64,000 nt of DNA from Chryseobacterium nakagawai (GTDB taxonomy: Bacteria > Bacteroidota > Bacteroidia > Flavobacteriales > Weeksellaceae): NCBI RefSeq assembly GCF_900637665.1, contig NZ_LR134386.1, forward strand, positions 1,852,501 through 1,916,500, given 5' to 3'. Position 1 is the stretch's first letter. Every line of letters starts with the position of its first letter. The translations under genes and the position numbers were made by a program. This document shows, one piece after another, positions 45,247-54,500 of the stretch. Below the pieces are notes generated by a model that was not told the DNA's origin, ran no database searches, and saw only the letters and a list, made by a program, of their open reading frames with translations.

Positions 45247-45828
45247 TTAAATGATTTTATTGATTATAATCTGACAGATTAAAGTGGTGACTAACGATAC
45301 GATACAAAAGAGTACAATATGCTGCCACTTTTTGATATTGGTTGCTGTTTTGAACCCATTATAGAAAAGGGTAATACTATAGATTAGGGTAGTAATGGAG
45401 ATAAAAGTCATAGAAATCATAATCAGAAAATCCAGATAGGGAAATGCTCCTGAGGGATTCGACTCGTATTTAATGACATTTTTCCCGGCAAGCCTAATAT
45501 ATGATATTTTTCCAATGCATTGGAATAAGATTAGAACAAGTTGGGAGATTAAAACGGTATTGACAATATCAATGATTCTGGTTTTTCTGTTTAGAATTTT
45601 ACCTAGAATAAAAAGAATGACAATACCGGCCATGAAGCTTAGCAGGGTCGTAATTGCTATTATTTGAAATGAAGGATTTTCTACAGGACTGATTTTGTAT
45701 ATACTGGTGAATGTAGTGCCTGTCCAATATCCTACTGCAATAGAGATAAAAACAGCAAGAATGCCTGTAAGGAGCAGGTATTTTTCATCAAATCTTTCAA
45801 ATGGATTAAAAATGGTTTTCCAGTTCAT
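45247..45828 (-). CDS. Polytopic membrane protein (Yip1-like)
   Basis: 193 aa with about five hydrophobic segments (LLLTGILAVFISIAVGYWTG, IIAITTLLSFMAGIVILFIL, and others) and short charged loops. The helix pattern resembles Yip1-domain proteins, which I give only as a description. It lies between the DUF2089 gene (26-nt gap) and the serine hydrolase (6-nt gap), so the three are one operon. Function unknown. Confidence 0.8.
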   Translation of the reverse strand: MNWKTIFNPFERFDEKYLLLTGILAVFISIAVGYWTGTTFTSIYKISPVENPSFQIIAITTLLSFMAGIVILFILGKILNRKTRIIDIVNTVLISQLVLILFQCIGKISYIRLAGKNVIKYESNPSGAFPYLDFLIMISMTFISITTLIYSITLFYNGFKTATNIKKWQHIVLFCIVSLVTTLICQIIINKII

Positions 45829-45854
45829 TATACATTGAGTTTACAGGTTATTAT

Positions 45855-46127
45855 TTATAGTTTGCTTTTCAATTTTTCCACCTTTGTGATAAGATCATCC
45901 ATTTTATTTCTCATCGTAGGATAGGATAAGCCTGCCTGTTTGGCCATTTCCTTAATGCTTCCGCTGGAAAGAAAAAAATTAAGTACAAAATCCTGTTCAT
46001 CACGATTGAGTTTTAGAAGAACCGGAAGTTCATAATCTCCGCTTACTTCGGTTTTACAACTTGGGCACTTCATCTGGCTTACGTTAAGAGTATGGTCACA
46101 GCTTGGGCACACTATCGGTAACTTCAT
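45855..46127 (-). CDS. DUF2089 family regulator
   Basis: 90 aa: an N-terminal zinc ribbon (CPSCDHTLNVSQMKCPSCKTEV) followed by a helix-turn-helix (LSSGSIKEMAKQAGLSYPTMRNKMDDLITKVEKLK). This is the DUF2089 layout. It is the first gene of the operon with the membrane protein and the serine hydrolase, and so is the likely regulator of that operon. Ligand unknown; the zinc ribbon may be only structural. Confidence 0.9.
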   Translation of the reverse strand: MKLPIVCPSCDHTLNVSQMKCPSCKTEVSGDYELPVLLKLNRDEQDFVLNFFLSSGSIKEMAKQAGLSYPTMRNKMDDLITKVEKLKSKL

Positions 46128-46249
46128 TGAATTTATTTTTTTTGCTAAAGTAATATATTTTTTAATAAAGTTAAATTGTTTTTTAATTTTATTAAAAATA
46201 TTTGTAAAATGAAGTGCATATTAATTTCTTATTAAGATGAATAAAAGTG

Positions 46250-46281
46250 TTGGTTACTAAAACAAAATCAAATATTTTTGC
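46250..46281 (+). promoter_or_regulatory. Promoter of the 225-aa secreted protein gene
   Basis: TTG (46250-46252), a 21-nt spacer and TATTTTTG (46274-46281), a TAnnTTTG box, lie 15 nt before the ATG at 46297. Confidence 0.7.
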
Positions 46282-46296
46282 CGAAAACTAATTAAT

Positions 46297-46974
46297 ATGA
46301 AAAAGGCCTTAACCCTTCTGTTTATTGTATCATCATTGGCTGTATATTCACAGATCAGTATTCCGGAATCTTCAGCAAAAGGAATCATTATTACCCAAGA
46401 TAATCAGAAGATATTTTATACTAAATTAACCTATAGCAAGGGAAAAATTACCTATACTAATGCTCAGAATGGAGCGGAGGAGTTTCTTTATGACAATTCT
46501 GTAAAAGGAATCCAGGAAGATGGGAAGGCTGTCATAGGAAATGTATCTGAAGAACACCTTGTCGGAACTGTTAAAAATACTGAAACTCCTAAACTGACCT
46601 CTAAAAAAGAGATCAAAGAATACCTGATTCAGACCAATAATGTGCAGTATAGGAAAGGAAGAACTGTAAATAACATTGGGACAGCTCTTGTTGCGGGTGG
46701 TGCAGCCTGTTTTGTAGTTGGCGGAATATTGAATCTATCAAAGTCGGACACGAATACAACTAGTGGCTTAAAGAATGGAGAAAGTACAGGATCTTCAGTA
46801 CCGCTTGTTATTGGGTTAATAGGTGCTGGTGCTGGTGTTGTTCTTAAATTGGTAGGACATTCACAGATGAAAAACGCTATCAATGATTATAGGACTACCG
46901 ATATCAAAAGGTTTAAGCCTGATTATTATGTGCTTAATAACAGGAATGGTCTGGGAATGATGATGAGGTTTTAA
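46297..46974 (+). CDS. Secreted protein of unknown function
   Basis: 225 aa with a signal peptide (MKKALTLLFIVSSLAVYSQ). The first half is beta-rich (GIIITQDNQKIFYTKLTYSKGKITYTNAQNG). The second half has two hydrophobic glycine-rich stretches (IGTALVAGGAACFVVGGILNL and VPLVIGLIGAGAGVVLKLVG), possibly membrane-embedded, and an Arg/Met-rich end. I recognise no family. Promoter at 46250-46281; terminator at 47035-47075. Confidence 0.8.
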   Translation: MKKALTLLFIVSSLAVYSQISIPESSAKGIIITQDNQKIFYTKLTYSKGKITYTNAQNGAEEFLYDNSVKGIQEDGKAVIGNVSEEHLVGTVKNTETPKLTSKKEIKEYLIQTNNVQYRKGRTVNNIGTALVAGGAACFVVGGILNLSKSDTNTTSGLKNGESTGSSVPLVIGLIGAGAGVVLKLVGHSQMKNAINDYRTTDIKRFKPDYYVLNNRNGLGMMMRF

Positions 46975-47034
46975 AGTAGGAAAGAGACAGCTTTTATCAT
47001 CACGAACCGTGTTTTCTAGAGAGTTCTTAATAGC

Positions 47035-47075
47035 AAAAGTCATAAAACCTTATTCGTAAAGTTTTATGACTTTTT
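47035..47075. terminator. Terminator between convergent genes
   Basis: A 14-bp stem AAAAGTCATAAAAC/GTTTTATGACTTTT with a 12-nt loop, followed by T on the plus strand. It ends the 225-aa gene and faces tyrA. Confidence 0.8.
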
Positions 47076-47119
47076 CTCTTGAATATATTGTTTTTTAAAA
47101 CAGAACTGATAAAATAGCT

Positions 47120-47962
47120 TTACCTTAATATTCCTCTGATTCTATTCGCATTGGTAATCAATTCTTCAAGATATTCATAGTTTTCTTTTTCTAAAGCAGA
47201 TTTGAATTTTCTCAGCTGGGTAATATGTTCATTCAAAACATCTAATACATTTTCTTTGTTTTGCTTAAAAATGGGAACCCACATTTCAGGGTGTGATTTG
47301 GCAAGGCGGACCGTACTTGAGAACCCGGAACTGGCAAGCTGAAAGATGGTTTCTTCTTCGCGTTCCTTTTCCAGGACGGTATTGGCAAGGGCATATGAGG
47401 TAATGTGAGAGATATGGGAAATATAAGCCGTGTGGATATCATGGTCTTCTGCATTCATATAAATAGTGTGCATTTCAAGAGCATTCACAATACCTTCAAC
47501 GATGTTCAGTGCATCTTCTGCGGATTCTTCTTTGTTGCAGATTACTCCGGCTTTGCCAGAGAAACTTTCAGCAATTGCAGATTTTGGTCCATTATTTTCG
47601 GTACCCCACATAGGGTGAAAGGCTACAAATCTCGAACGTTTTGGATGGTTTTTAACGGCACCCACAATTCCTGCTTTGGTAGATCCGGCATCCATAACGG
47701 TTTGCTGGTCTGATACAAGATCGAGAACATTGGGCAACAGTTTTCTTGCAGCATCTACAGGAATGGCCAGGATAATAAGATCTGAATCTTTGACTCCCTG
47801 TTGCAGATTTGCTTCGGCATCAATTATTTTTAAATCCAATGCTTCGTCAATATGCTGTTTGTTGTTATCAATTCCATAGATGAAGCTGGCGATGTTTTTT
47901 TCTCTCAATTTTAAGGCCATTGAACCTCCGATTAATCCTACTCCAATAATACTTATTTTCAT
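47120..47962 (-). CDS. tyrA: Prephenate dehydrogenase
   Basis: 280 aa. It oxidises prephenate to 4-hydroxyphenylpyruvate in tyrosine synthesis. KISIIGVGLIGGSMALKL is the NAD-binding Rossmann start, VMDAGSTKAGIVGAV and VAFHPMWGTENNGPKSA the substrate region, and SHITSYALANTVL the helical dimerisation part. No chorismate mutase or ACT domain. No other aromatic-amino-acid gene is next to it in the window. A hairpin terminator and a -7-like box lie upstream (47982-48011, 48094-48101). Confidence 0.93.
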   Translation of the reverse strand: MKISIIGVGLIGGSMALKLREKNIASFIYGIDNNKQHIDEALDLKIIDAEANLQQGVKDSDLIILAIPVDAARKLLPNVLDLVSDQQTVMDAGSTKAGIVGAVKNHPKRSRFVAFHPMWGTENNGPKSAIAESFSGKAGVICNKEESAEDALNIVEGIVNALEMHTIYMNAEDHDIHTAYISHISHITSYALANTVLEKEREEETIFQLASSGFSSTVRLAKSHPEMWVPIFKQNKENVLDVLNEHITQLRKFKSALEKENYEYLEELITNANRIRGILR

Positions 47963-47981
47963 CTTTCTAAATTTTTTTAAA

Positions 47982-48011
47982 TAAAAAAACCTCGTCCTAG
48001 GACGAGGTTTT
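47982..48011 (-). terminator. Terminator-like hairpin upstream of tyrA
   Basis: A perfect 26-bp palindrome, AAAACCTCGTCCT/AGGACGAGGTTTT, is followed on the minus strand by TTTTTTT. It either ends the lipoprotein transcript (stop at 48130) or acts as an attenuator between the -7 box at 48101-48094 and tyrA. Confidence 0.8.
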
Positions 48012-48093
48012 AAGTTATGTTCATAAGAATCCCTATCCCAGATCTGAGTTAAAAATTCTATAATAATATGTTCCGTTGTTAAAATTCACAAAG

Positions 48094-48101
48094 CAAAATT
48101 A
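48094..48101 (-). promoter_or_regulatory. -7-like box upstream of the tyrA hairpin
   Basis: TAATTTTG on the minus strand matches TAnnTTTG. No convincing -33 TTG is placed at the usual distance. If used, the leader to tyrA would be about 125 nt and contain the terminator hairpin. Confidence 0.4.
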
Positions 48102-48129
48102 AAAAATATTTTTTAAAGTTGAGAATTTT

Positions 48130-48573
48130 TTATGATTTCTTTTTGAGACGAATCGGAATATCGTACTGCCACTGTTTATTGGGAACTATTTTACTTTGCA
48201 GGTAATATTTTCCATCTTTCCTGAATACAACAGCCAGTGTATCGGTGGGAAGATGGTTACTCATTGGATCGCCTTCAATCTGTTTGACATATTTTACGAT
48301 GATCTGTTTTTCATTTCCTGTGATGCTGCAAACGTCTGTGAAGAAGGTTTTATAACCAAGTCCCCAAAAAGTACAGCTGTCTTTGGTGATGATAAGTCCA
48401 TAATCTAATGTCATCTCAGCGAACTCATCCAGTTTTCCAAAATCATGAGAGATAGAATAATCTCCTTTCCACTGGGTATGAAGTGAAACTCCTGAATCTT
48501 TTGAAGATCCTTCCGGCAGACTTTTGCAGGAAATAATACTGAGGACAGGAAGTATTAGCAATATTTTTTTCAT
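48130..48573 (-). CDS. Lipoprotein of unknown function
   Basis: 147 aa with a lipobox (LSIISC, cysteine about 16), so it should be a membrane-anchored periplasmic or surface lipoprotein. The mature part contains HTQWKGDYSISHDFGKLDEFAEMTLDYGLIITKDSCTFWGLG and further beta strands. No family recognised. Nearest to tyrA in a minus-strand series of lipoprotein genes that extends down from the type VI effector at 51538, so it could be an immunity protein, but that is inference. Confidence 0.8.
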   Translation of the reverse strand: MKKILLILPVLSIISCKSLPEGSSKDSGVSLHTQWKGDYSISHDFGKLDEFAEMTLDYGLIITKDSCTFWGLGYKTFFTDVCSITGNEKQIIVKYVKQIEGDPMSNHLPTDTLAVVFRKDGKYYLQSKIVPNKQWQYDIPIRLKKKS

Positions 48574-48587
48574 GATGTTAACATGTC

Positions 48588-49067
48588 TTAATCAGCACTG
48601 TGAATGATGGTTCTTTTTACCTTATTGCTTTTCTGTTCCAATTCAAGTGTGGTCACACCGCCTGCAAACAGGAATTCAATTTCAATTTTATTAGGAGCTA
48701 CTTTGTAACTGATCGTTTCCAGTCCGTCCTGATGAATTTCTTTTTCAATGCTTTGTTTTGGTAATTCTGCAGACAGGAGTTCTGCTTTTTCTATATCTTT
48801 TTCCTTAATCGTTTTCTGGTAGACTTCCGCCATTGTAGTGTTAGGGAAAATACATTCCTGCTGGGTTTCATATTCAACCGTTTTTTCCGTACATTCTTTT
48901 AATATAGGAATTTCCTTGCGTTCTTCAGTGAGTTTTTCTGCTACTGGTGCTTTTACTACAGAACTGTCTTTCTTTATAGTCTCTGTTTCGTCGACCATTT
49001 GTTTTGGATCGTTTTTACATCCTGTCATCAGGAATAAAGTAATAGCAATTACGCTTATGTTTTTCAT
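48588..49067 (-). CDS. Lipoprotein of unknown function
   Basis: 159 aa. Signal peptide and lipobox LMTGC (cysteine 17), then an acidic Lys/Glu-rich linker and a domain with KECTEKTVEYETQQECIFPNTTMAEVYQKTIKEKDIEKAELLSAELPKQ. No recognised family. Gap 14 nt to the next lipoprotein gene, so both are in one unit. Confidence 0.78.
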   Translation of the reverse strand: MKNISVIAITLFLMTGCKNDPKQMVDETETIKKDSSVVKAPVAEKLTEERKEIPILKECTEKTVEYETQQECIFPNTTMAEVYQKTIKEKDIEKAELLSAELPKQSIEKEIHQDGLETISYKVAPNKIEIEFLFAGGVTTLELEQKSNKVKRTIIHSAD

Positions 49068-49083
49068 TAATAATGGGTTATAG

Positions 49084-49629
49084 TTATTTTGTAGATGTTT
49101 TTTTTCTGCCTATGAAATGGTACCCTCTGATTGGTTTTGGAACATCTTTGTACAACTTGCAAATTTCAGGAATGGAAGATTGTTCAGAGGATTGTATTAG
49201 CTGCCACACCATTTCATCGTAATTCGCGTTCCAGCTTGAAAACTCTGCTTTCCCTTTACGAGCATTAGGATTGGAAGGATTGTAGAACTCTACTATCATC
49301 TTTCCATCGGTTATGATTCCGGTCATAATGCCTTGCTCCAGCTTCCCTTCAACAGTAAACTGGTAAGTTCCTGTTACGCTGTCATTGTTTTTCACAGTTT
49401 CTAACTTCATCTTGAATAGCTCAAACTGATAAGTAGATAATGCTTTCCAGGTTCCGGATATCGTATCTTTAATCCGACGGTTCATGATCTGCTGGAAGTA
49501 GTCCTGAACAGCTGTACTGTCTCGGGTATTGATTTTTTCCTCCGTTGTCATAGGCTTATTTTCCATGGATCTATTACAGGAAAGCATTCCTAAAACGAAC
49601 ACTATAAGTACAATTTTTTTTATGTTCAT
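49084..49629 (-). CDS. Lipoprotein of unknown function
   Basis: 181 aa with lipobox GMLSC (cysteine 18). The mature part has a helical start (TTEEKINTRDSTAVQDYFQQIMNRRIKDTISGTWKAL) and a beta-rich lipocalin-like section (YQFTVEGKLEQGIMTGIITDGKMIVEFYNPSNPNA) ending WQLIQSSEQS and HFIGRKK. Part of the lipoprotein series, 16 nt before the next gene. Function unknown. Confidence 0.8.
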   Translation of the reverse strand: MNIKKIVLIVFVLGMLSCNRSMENKPMTTEEKINTRDSTAVQDYFQQIMNRRIKDTISGTWKALSTYQFELFKMKLETVKNNDSVTGTYQFTVEGKLEQGIMTGIITDGKMIVEFYNPSNPNARKGKAEFSSWNANYDEMVWQLIQSSEQSSIPEICKLYKDVPKPIRGYHFIGRKKTSTK

Positions 49630-49648
49630 ATTGTGCTGGCTATGAATT

Positions 49649-49776
49649 TTAATAATGGATGGTTATCGGACCATGGTCTTCAAATGTTTTTTCTGAAGAA
49701 TTGATTTTGGAGGTTTCAGTTGCTTTTTGCATCATGTTATCAGGAATAAAAAACAGAATAGAATTATCTTTTTCAT
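49649..49776 (-). pseudogene. Decayed small lipoprotein gene
   Basis: From the ATG at 49776 the frame reads MKKIILFCFLFLIT, then a TGA stop (49734-49732), then Cys-Lys-Lys, exactly where the lipobox Gly-Cys would be. A second lesion follows: in the next frame the sequence continues as KATETSKINSSEKTFEDHGP and ends at 49649, which needs one extra A in the AAAAA run. A GGA-to-TGA change plus a 1-nt deletion would explain both. Alternatively, a short non-lipoprotein ORF could be the true product. Confidence 0.55.
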
Positions 49777-49864
49777 GGGGTTCAATATACCCCTTTTTAT
49801 GAATAGACTTATTCCCTGTTTATGGGGATTTTTGCCTTTTAGCAGTATAGGGCTAAGATTAAAT

Positions 49865-49897
49865 GCCCTTCTCAGTACTTTTTATGCTGAGAAGGGC
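49865..49897. other. Strong hairpin without T-run
   Basis: GCCCTTCTCAG (49865-49875) pairs with CTGAGAAGGGC (49887-49897) over 11 bp with an 11-nt loop. It is followed on the minus strand by ATTTAATCTT. It lies after the lipoprotein gene at 49946 and may be a terminator or an mRNA-end stabiliser. Nothing else is seen in the gap 49777-49945. Confidence 0.5.
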
Positions 49898-49945
49898 AGA
49901 TGATGTTGATTATTTAATATCAACTTATATATTTCCTGGGGAATT

Positions 49946-50551
49946 TTAGATCTTTGAAATTTTACCGGTAGGAGCGATTTTATATTTCTCCTTCTTTTTC
50001 TTATTTGAACTGTCAGTAAAGCTAATTTCATAGATGTCGACAGTCATGTCAGGGTTCATAATAAATGTTTCGTAGGTTTCCTCTTCAGGCATCGCGTAGC
50101 CTATTGACTGACGGCTGATAATTTTATCATTATTTACCGTAATGAGCTCTTGTGAATTAGAATCACCTTCAAAGTTCAAAACATATATATTAATAGGGCT
50201 TCCGGAAGCGGACTGTATTTGAAAAATAGACTCAGGGCTGCCTTCTGTAATACCTATAATTTTAATTATTTTATCAGATTCTAATTGACCCAAAACCGGA
50301 TATTTTTTTGAACAGTCCGGAGAGCCTTCCTGTATACAGGTTTTTTTATATTCTTCATAATTAAAGGGAAGAGAGACATATTGAGTGTTGGCTGAACTTT
50401 CATTTGCTGGTTCAGCAGTTTCTTGGGCAGGTTTTGAAGAGACTAAGGTATCCTGTGCTTTTACAGCATTTTGATTTGTATTATTAGGTTCAGGTGCTTT
50501 CTTACATGATATCAATGCAAAAAATACAAATGGCAATACTAGTTTATTCAT
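49946..50551 (-). CDS. Lipoprotein of unknown function, candidate immunity protein
   Basis: 201 aa with lipobox ALISC (cysteine 16), a Pro/Ala/Ser-rich low-complexity linker (about 18-55) and a folded part with KTCIQEGSPDCSKKYPVLGQL and IYVLNFEGDSNSQELITVNNDKI. It sits 21 nt after the TPR lipoprotein and is the second gene downstream of the type VI effector, in a position where immunity genes are usual. No family recognised. Confidence 0.75.
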   Translation of the reverse strand: MNKLVLPFVFFALISCKKAPEPNNTNQNAVKAQDTLVSSKPAQETAEPANESSANTQYVSLPFNYEEYKKTCIQEGSPDCSKKYPVLGQLESDKIIKIIGITEGSPESIFQIQSASGSPINIYVLNFEGDSNSQELITVNNDKIISRQSIGYAMPEEETYETFIMNPDMTVDIYEISFTDSSNKKKKEKYKIAPTGKISKI

Positions 50552-50572
50552 ATATAATATATTATTTCTAAT

Positions 50573-51535
50573 TTATTTAGTTCGGTCGTACACTCTTTGA
50601 GGAATTTTTGAAGTATCTTTTTTCTGACTTTTCATCAAGTCAATATATTTAAGATATGCTTCTTTTGCTTTTTCTTTATTGTCAAAGGTCCAATATGAAT
50701 CTCCTAAATTTAAATAGGCTACAACTCTGTTTGGATATTTTTCAATGATTTCCTTTAACAAGAAAATAGAGGAGAGATTCCCATCTTTGGTATAAGCATT
50801 ATAATAGGCAATATCATTATAATCATTTAAATTATTTTCATTGAGAGGATTGAAATAAAGCCATTCAGCAATTGTTTCAATATCTATCGTATTTTGCTTA
50901 TTTAAGGCATTGGTTTTACTTGCTGATTTCAATAATACTAAGGATTTACTGAAATTTGATAATGAGTTTTCTTTTGATTCCTTGATATCTTTATTGTAAA
51001 TATCGTTATTGTTCGCTGTTTTATTATCAATGCTGTTGGATAAATTATTCATATCCATTGTAATGTTAGGAATGAAATCATCATCAACTGTTGAGATTGA
51101 TGTTTTATACAAATACCAGTTATCCTTAATAAATTTGTAATAGTGGGTTTCTGTTGTTTTAAAATTTCCACAACAAGAAGCTCCGACGATTATTTCACCA
51201 GGCTTTATGCTTGAAATAAATAAATTGTTGACAGGATCTTCTACCTCTGTGAAATCATCATTATTGACCATAAAGGATTTTGTTTCCGAAAACTTATTGT
51301 TGGCACCTTGTAAGAAAATTTTAACTTGTTTTTCTTCTGGTGATTTATCCAGAATCTGAAGATAATCAACTTTATTGTCTTTATTAAAATCTCCTCTTAC
51401 AGTATCTTTTAGAGGTTGATGGTTTTCAACCTCTTTCTTAGAAGATAGATTGTCATTTTTTATAGGATTGTTGTCTGCCTGTTTACAGAAAACAAACTGA
51501 GTCATTACTGCTAAAAATAAAATAGGTTTAATCAT
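50573..51535 (-). CDS. TPR-containing lipoprotein, candidate immunity protein
   Basis: 320 aa with a lipobox-like MTQFVFC. The N-terminal part includes GDFNKDNKVDYLQILD, a VCBS/EF-hand-like calcium loop pattern, and GEIIVGASCCGNFKTTETHYYKFI. The C-terminal part contains a tetratricopeptide-like unit (VVAYLNLGDSYWTFDNKEKAKEAYLKYIDLM). It begins 2 nt after the effector gene, the tightest link in the region, so it is the best candidate for the cognate immunity protein. Confidence 0.8.
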   Translation of the reverse strand: MIKPILFLAVMTQFVFCKQADNNPIKNDNLSSKKEVENHQPLKDTVRGDFNKDNKVDYLQILDKSPEEKQVKIFLQGANNKFSETKSFMVNNDDFTEVEDPVNNLFISSIKPGEIIVGASCCGNFKTTETHYYKFIKDNWYLYKTSISTVDDDFIPNITMDMNNLSNSIDNKTANNNDIYNKDIKESKENSLSNFSKSLVLLKSASKTNALNKQNTIDIETIAEWLYFNPLNENNLNDYNDIAYYNAYTKDGNLSSIFLLKEIIEKYPNRVVAYLNLGDSYWTFDNKEKAKEAYLKYIDLMKSQKKDTSKIPQRVYDRTK

Positions 51536-51537
51536 TT

Positions 51538-54500
51538 TTATTTCTTTAAATCATTTAATCTTTTTAAAGCTGCTTTTCTTACGTTTACAAATTTCTTTGT
51601 TTTTTTGTCTACTATTTTTGTGGTTACTAAATCAGAAAAGTAACTTAAACCTTGAATTCCGTAGTAATTCGTTGTGGTGTCAGTATCTTTAGTTAAATCA
51701 ACAACTCTTTGGTAACCCTCAATGGCCAGTTGTTTGTCTTTTTTGCAGCCTTTTTTATCAAATTGAGGATCATGCCATAGTCCCCAGGCGAAAGCTGCTT
51801 TTTTATTATCGTAAGCCTTACTGTCTTTAAATTTATAATCTGTGGTTTTTCCTTTACTTGTGGTACATTTAGAATATAATGATTCAAATCCATTTTTTAC
51901 ACTCTCAAGCCTGTCGTCAATATGATTGAATCCTCCGTTTACACAATAGCAAATGTAAATAAAATCATTATTATCAGCATGACTGTTGAGAACAGCCCTT
52001 TTGTCCCAGAACCAACCTGCTGAATAGGTAGCATAAGGAGATTTAGCAACTTTATCTCTAGCCTCTGCACTTGAGGTTACATCTTCTCCAATTGCAGCTT
52101 GAAAGGCTTCATAGTTTTCTTTACCTGTTAACTGAATTAACCCTCTTCCATGCCAGCCTTTGTATGGGGCAAGATAAGCGGCGTCTCCCAACTCAACATT
52201 ATACTTGAAACCTTCCGATTCTTTATTAATCTGAGCTAAGAAATGTATTTTTTGTAAACAGGAATTGATATTAAACTTCTTGAATGTTTGATTGAAACCA
52301 TCGAAATATTTATCAATATTGGCTTGGCTGGCACCTGTAGCAATGCCTTTCAATTGTTCTTTTGTTATATCCTTATTACATGCACAACTTCCAGCAGCTT
52401 GTGGTGCCGCTGCCTGGCTTTGATAGCTTGAATAACAGCTGCAGGTATTGGCGTAACCTGCTTCAATAGCTAATTGAACAATACTTTTTCCATTTAAAGC
52501 GGTTAAGCTTTTACAGAAATATTTATCTTCAAGATATTGAGCATCAAACTGTCTTACATCCATGTGAATCCAGCTGAAGGTATGGTCAAATCTTACTTTT
52601 CCTTTACTATTGTATAATAAGTCAATAGGTTCTATTGAAAATAGGTTGGTATTAGGCCATTCTTTTTGAGCACCAAGATATTTAACAAATAGAGTATCTC
52701 TCATATTTCTTAATTCTACAAGGTTCTTTTTGTTTTCACCTCTAATCGCCCAAGTACCTTTACTGAACTGCATATCAATAGCCTTCCCCTGGTGGTTGGT
52801 AGTTGAATAGTTTTTGAATCTACATCTGTATCCTGAGGTAAAATGATCTATTTTGTAAGTTGTTTGTTTACTAAAGTAGAATTGCAATGCCTTAAACCCG
52901 AATAAAAGGGATCTGTGAATTCCAGGATATTCATATTTATGGTAGGCTTCCGTTTTACTTGTACTTTTATAGGTTCCCTTTCCAGTTCCGTCCCCAAATC
53001 CGTCACAGCTGTTGGTTTCCTGAATGCCTCTTAAAACGCTGGTTGCTTTTTTCCCTTTCGTAGAGCAGTCACATTTCATCTGGTTCCAAAATGTAGTACT
53101 GATATCAAAGTTTTTAGAAAACTCATCAATGGCTCTTAATACATTTCCACATACTTTGCCCGTTTCAGGAACTTTCATATAATCCTTCTGAAACTGTTTC
53201 ACCATTTTCTCTGACCGGTCTGTAAATTTATCTGTAGGTACATTTCCTCCAAATCCGGATAAACGGATATTGATTTCCCTTATCAGCTCACTAGGCGGAG
53301 CGTTTTTGTCAATACAGAATTTTCCCCCACAATTTTTTGGATCAGCTTTTGGTTGATTTTGTACTCCGCTTGGGGTCGTTCCATTATTTTGTGGTTTCGG
53401 AGCTTCAATAATGTCCACATCAATAGTCTGAGACTTTGATGAAAGATTCAGGAAGATGACTTCTGCAAAGATTTCTTGTTGTCCTCCTTTCCAATATTCA
53501 CCACTATCAGGATTTTTAGGATTGTTTCCTACTTCTCCCGTTTTTTGCATAGCAGGAGTCAGTGGCATAGAAAGGTTTATTTTATCAGCCAGGAAAGTAT
53601 GTTCATGACTATATAACAGGTCATTATCTCCTATAAGGTCATGCTCCCATATTTTAAGAATATATTTTTTGCCTACAAGGTTTTTCGATTCTATATGGAC
53701 GATTATGGTTTCTCCATATTTAGGATTTTTGCCAAATTCTTTACCATTTTTATCCGTTAGTTTTACTTGGGTAATTACTCCTTTTTTATCTGGCTGGTTA
53801 TTAGGAGAATTAGGTCTGGTTGATCCTTTTGGAGAATTGGGATTAGGCTGAGGTTTCGGAGCATTGGGTTGTCTGGATGGAGCAGGAGGTGCTTTATATT
53901 CCGGGTTGTCAGCAGTGGCGTTATCTGAAGCTTTCAGTTTTCCATTATATTCTGCTGTCACATAATATTCATGCTGCTTTTTATCATCTTCCCTTTGATT
54001 GGCAAGAGCAATATAGGTATTAAGAAGTGTAAAATTCCAACGGGCATTTCCCTGGCTATCTACCAGTACGGGAGGAGATTTTACGATAGATTGATTTTTG
54101 TTATTGTGTCCATCACCATTTTCATCATCTTCCCAAAGCGTTAAAATAATATGTTCTCCTTCCAGACCCTGACATTTAGCCGTTGCTGTCAGGCGATCTT
54201 TATAACTTAGTTTTTTATTGACAGCTGTTCCATCCTGAAAAGTGAGTTTTACCTCAAGAATATTTTTTTCTGTGGAAGGCGGCTGCTCATTTTTTTGAGG
54301 CTGTACAATAATAGACATAGGTTCTTTACCTTCAGGACTATTAAGATACCCTTCAACTCTGAAGGTTTCCTGCCAGGAATCTTTGCCAAAAGTAAATTCT
54401 CCAACTTTTTTCTTAATGCTAGTAGTGGTAAACTGCCCATCTGGTCTTTTCCTAAACAATTCCCAGGTGACAAGAGCTTCATTTTTTTCATTAGCAGGGG

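Noticed and set aside
48012..48090. Leader peptide controlling tyrA
   Set aside because: The only short ORF in the leader reads M-N-I-T and stops; it has no run of Tyr or Phe codons.
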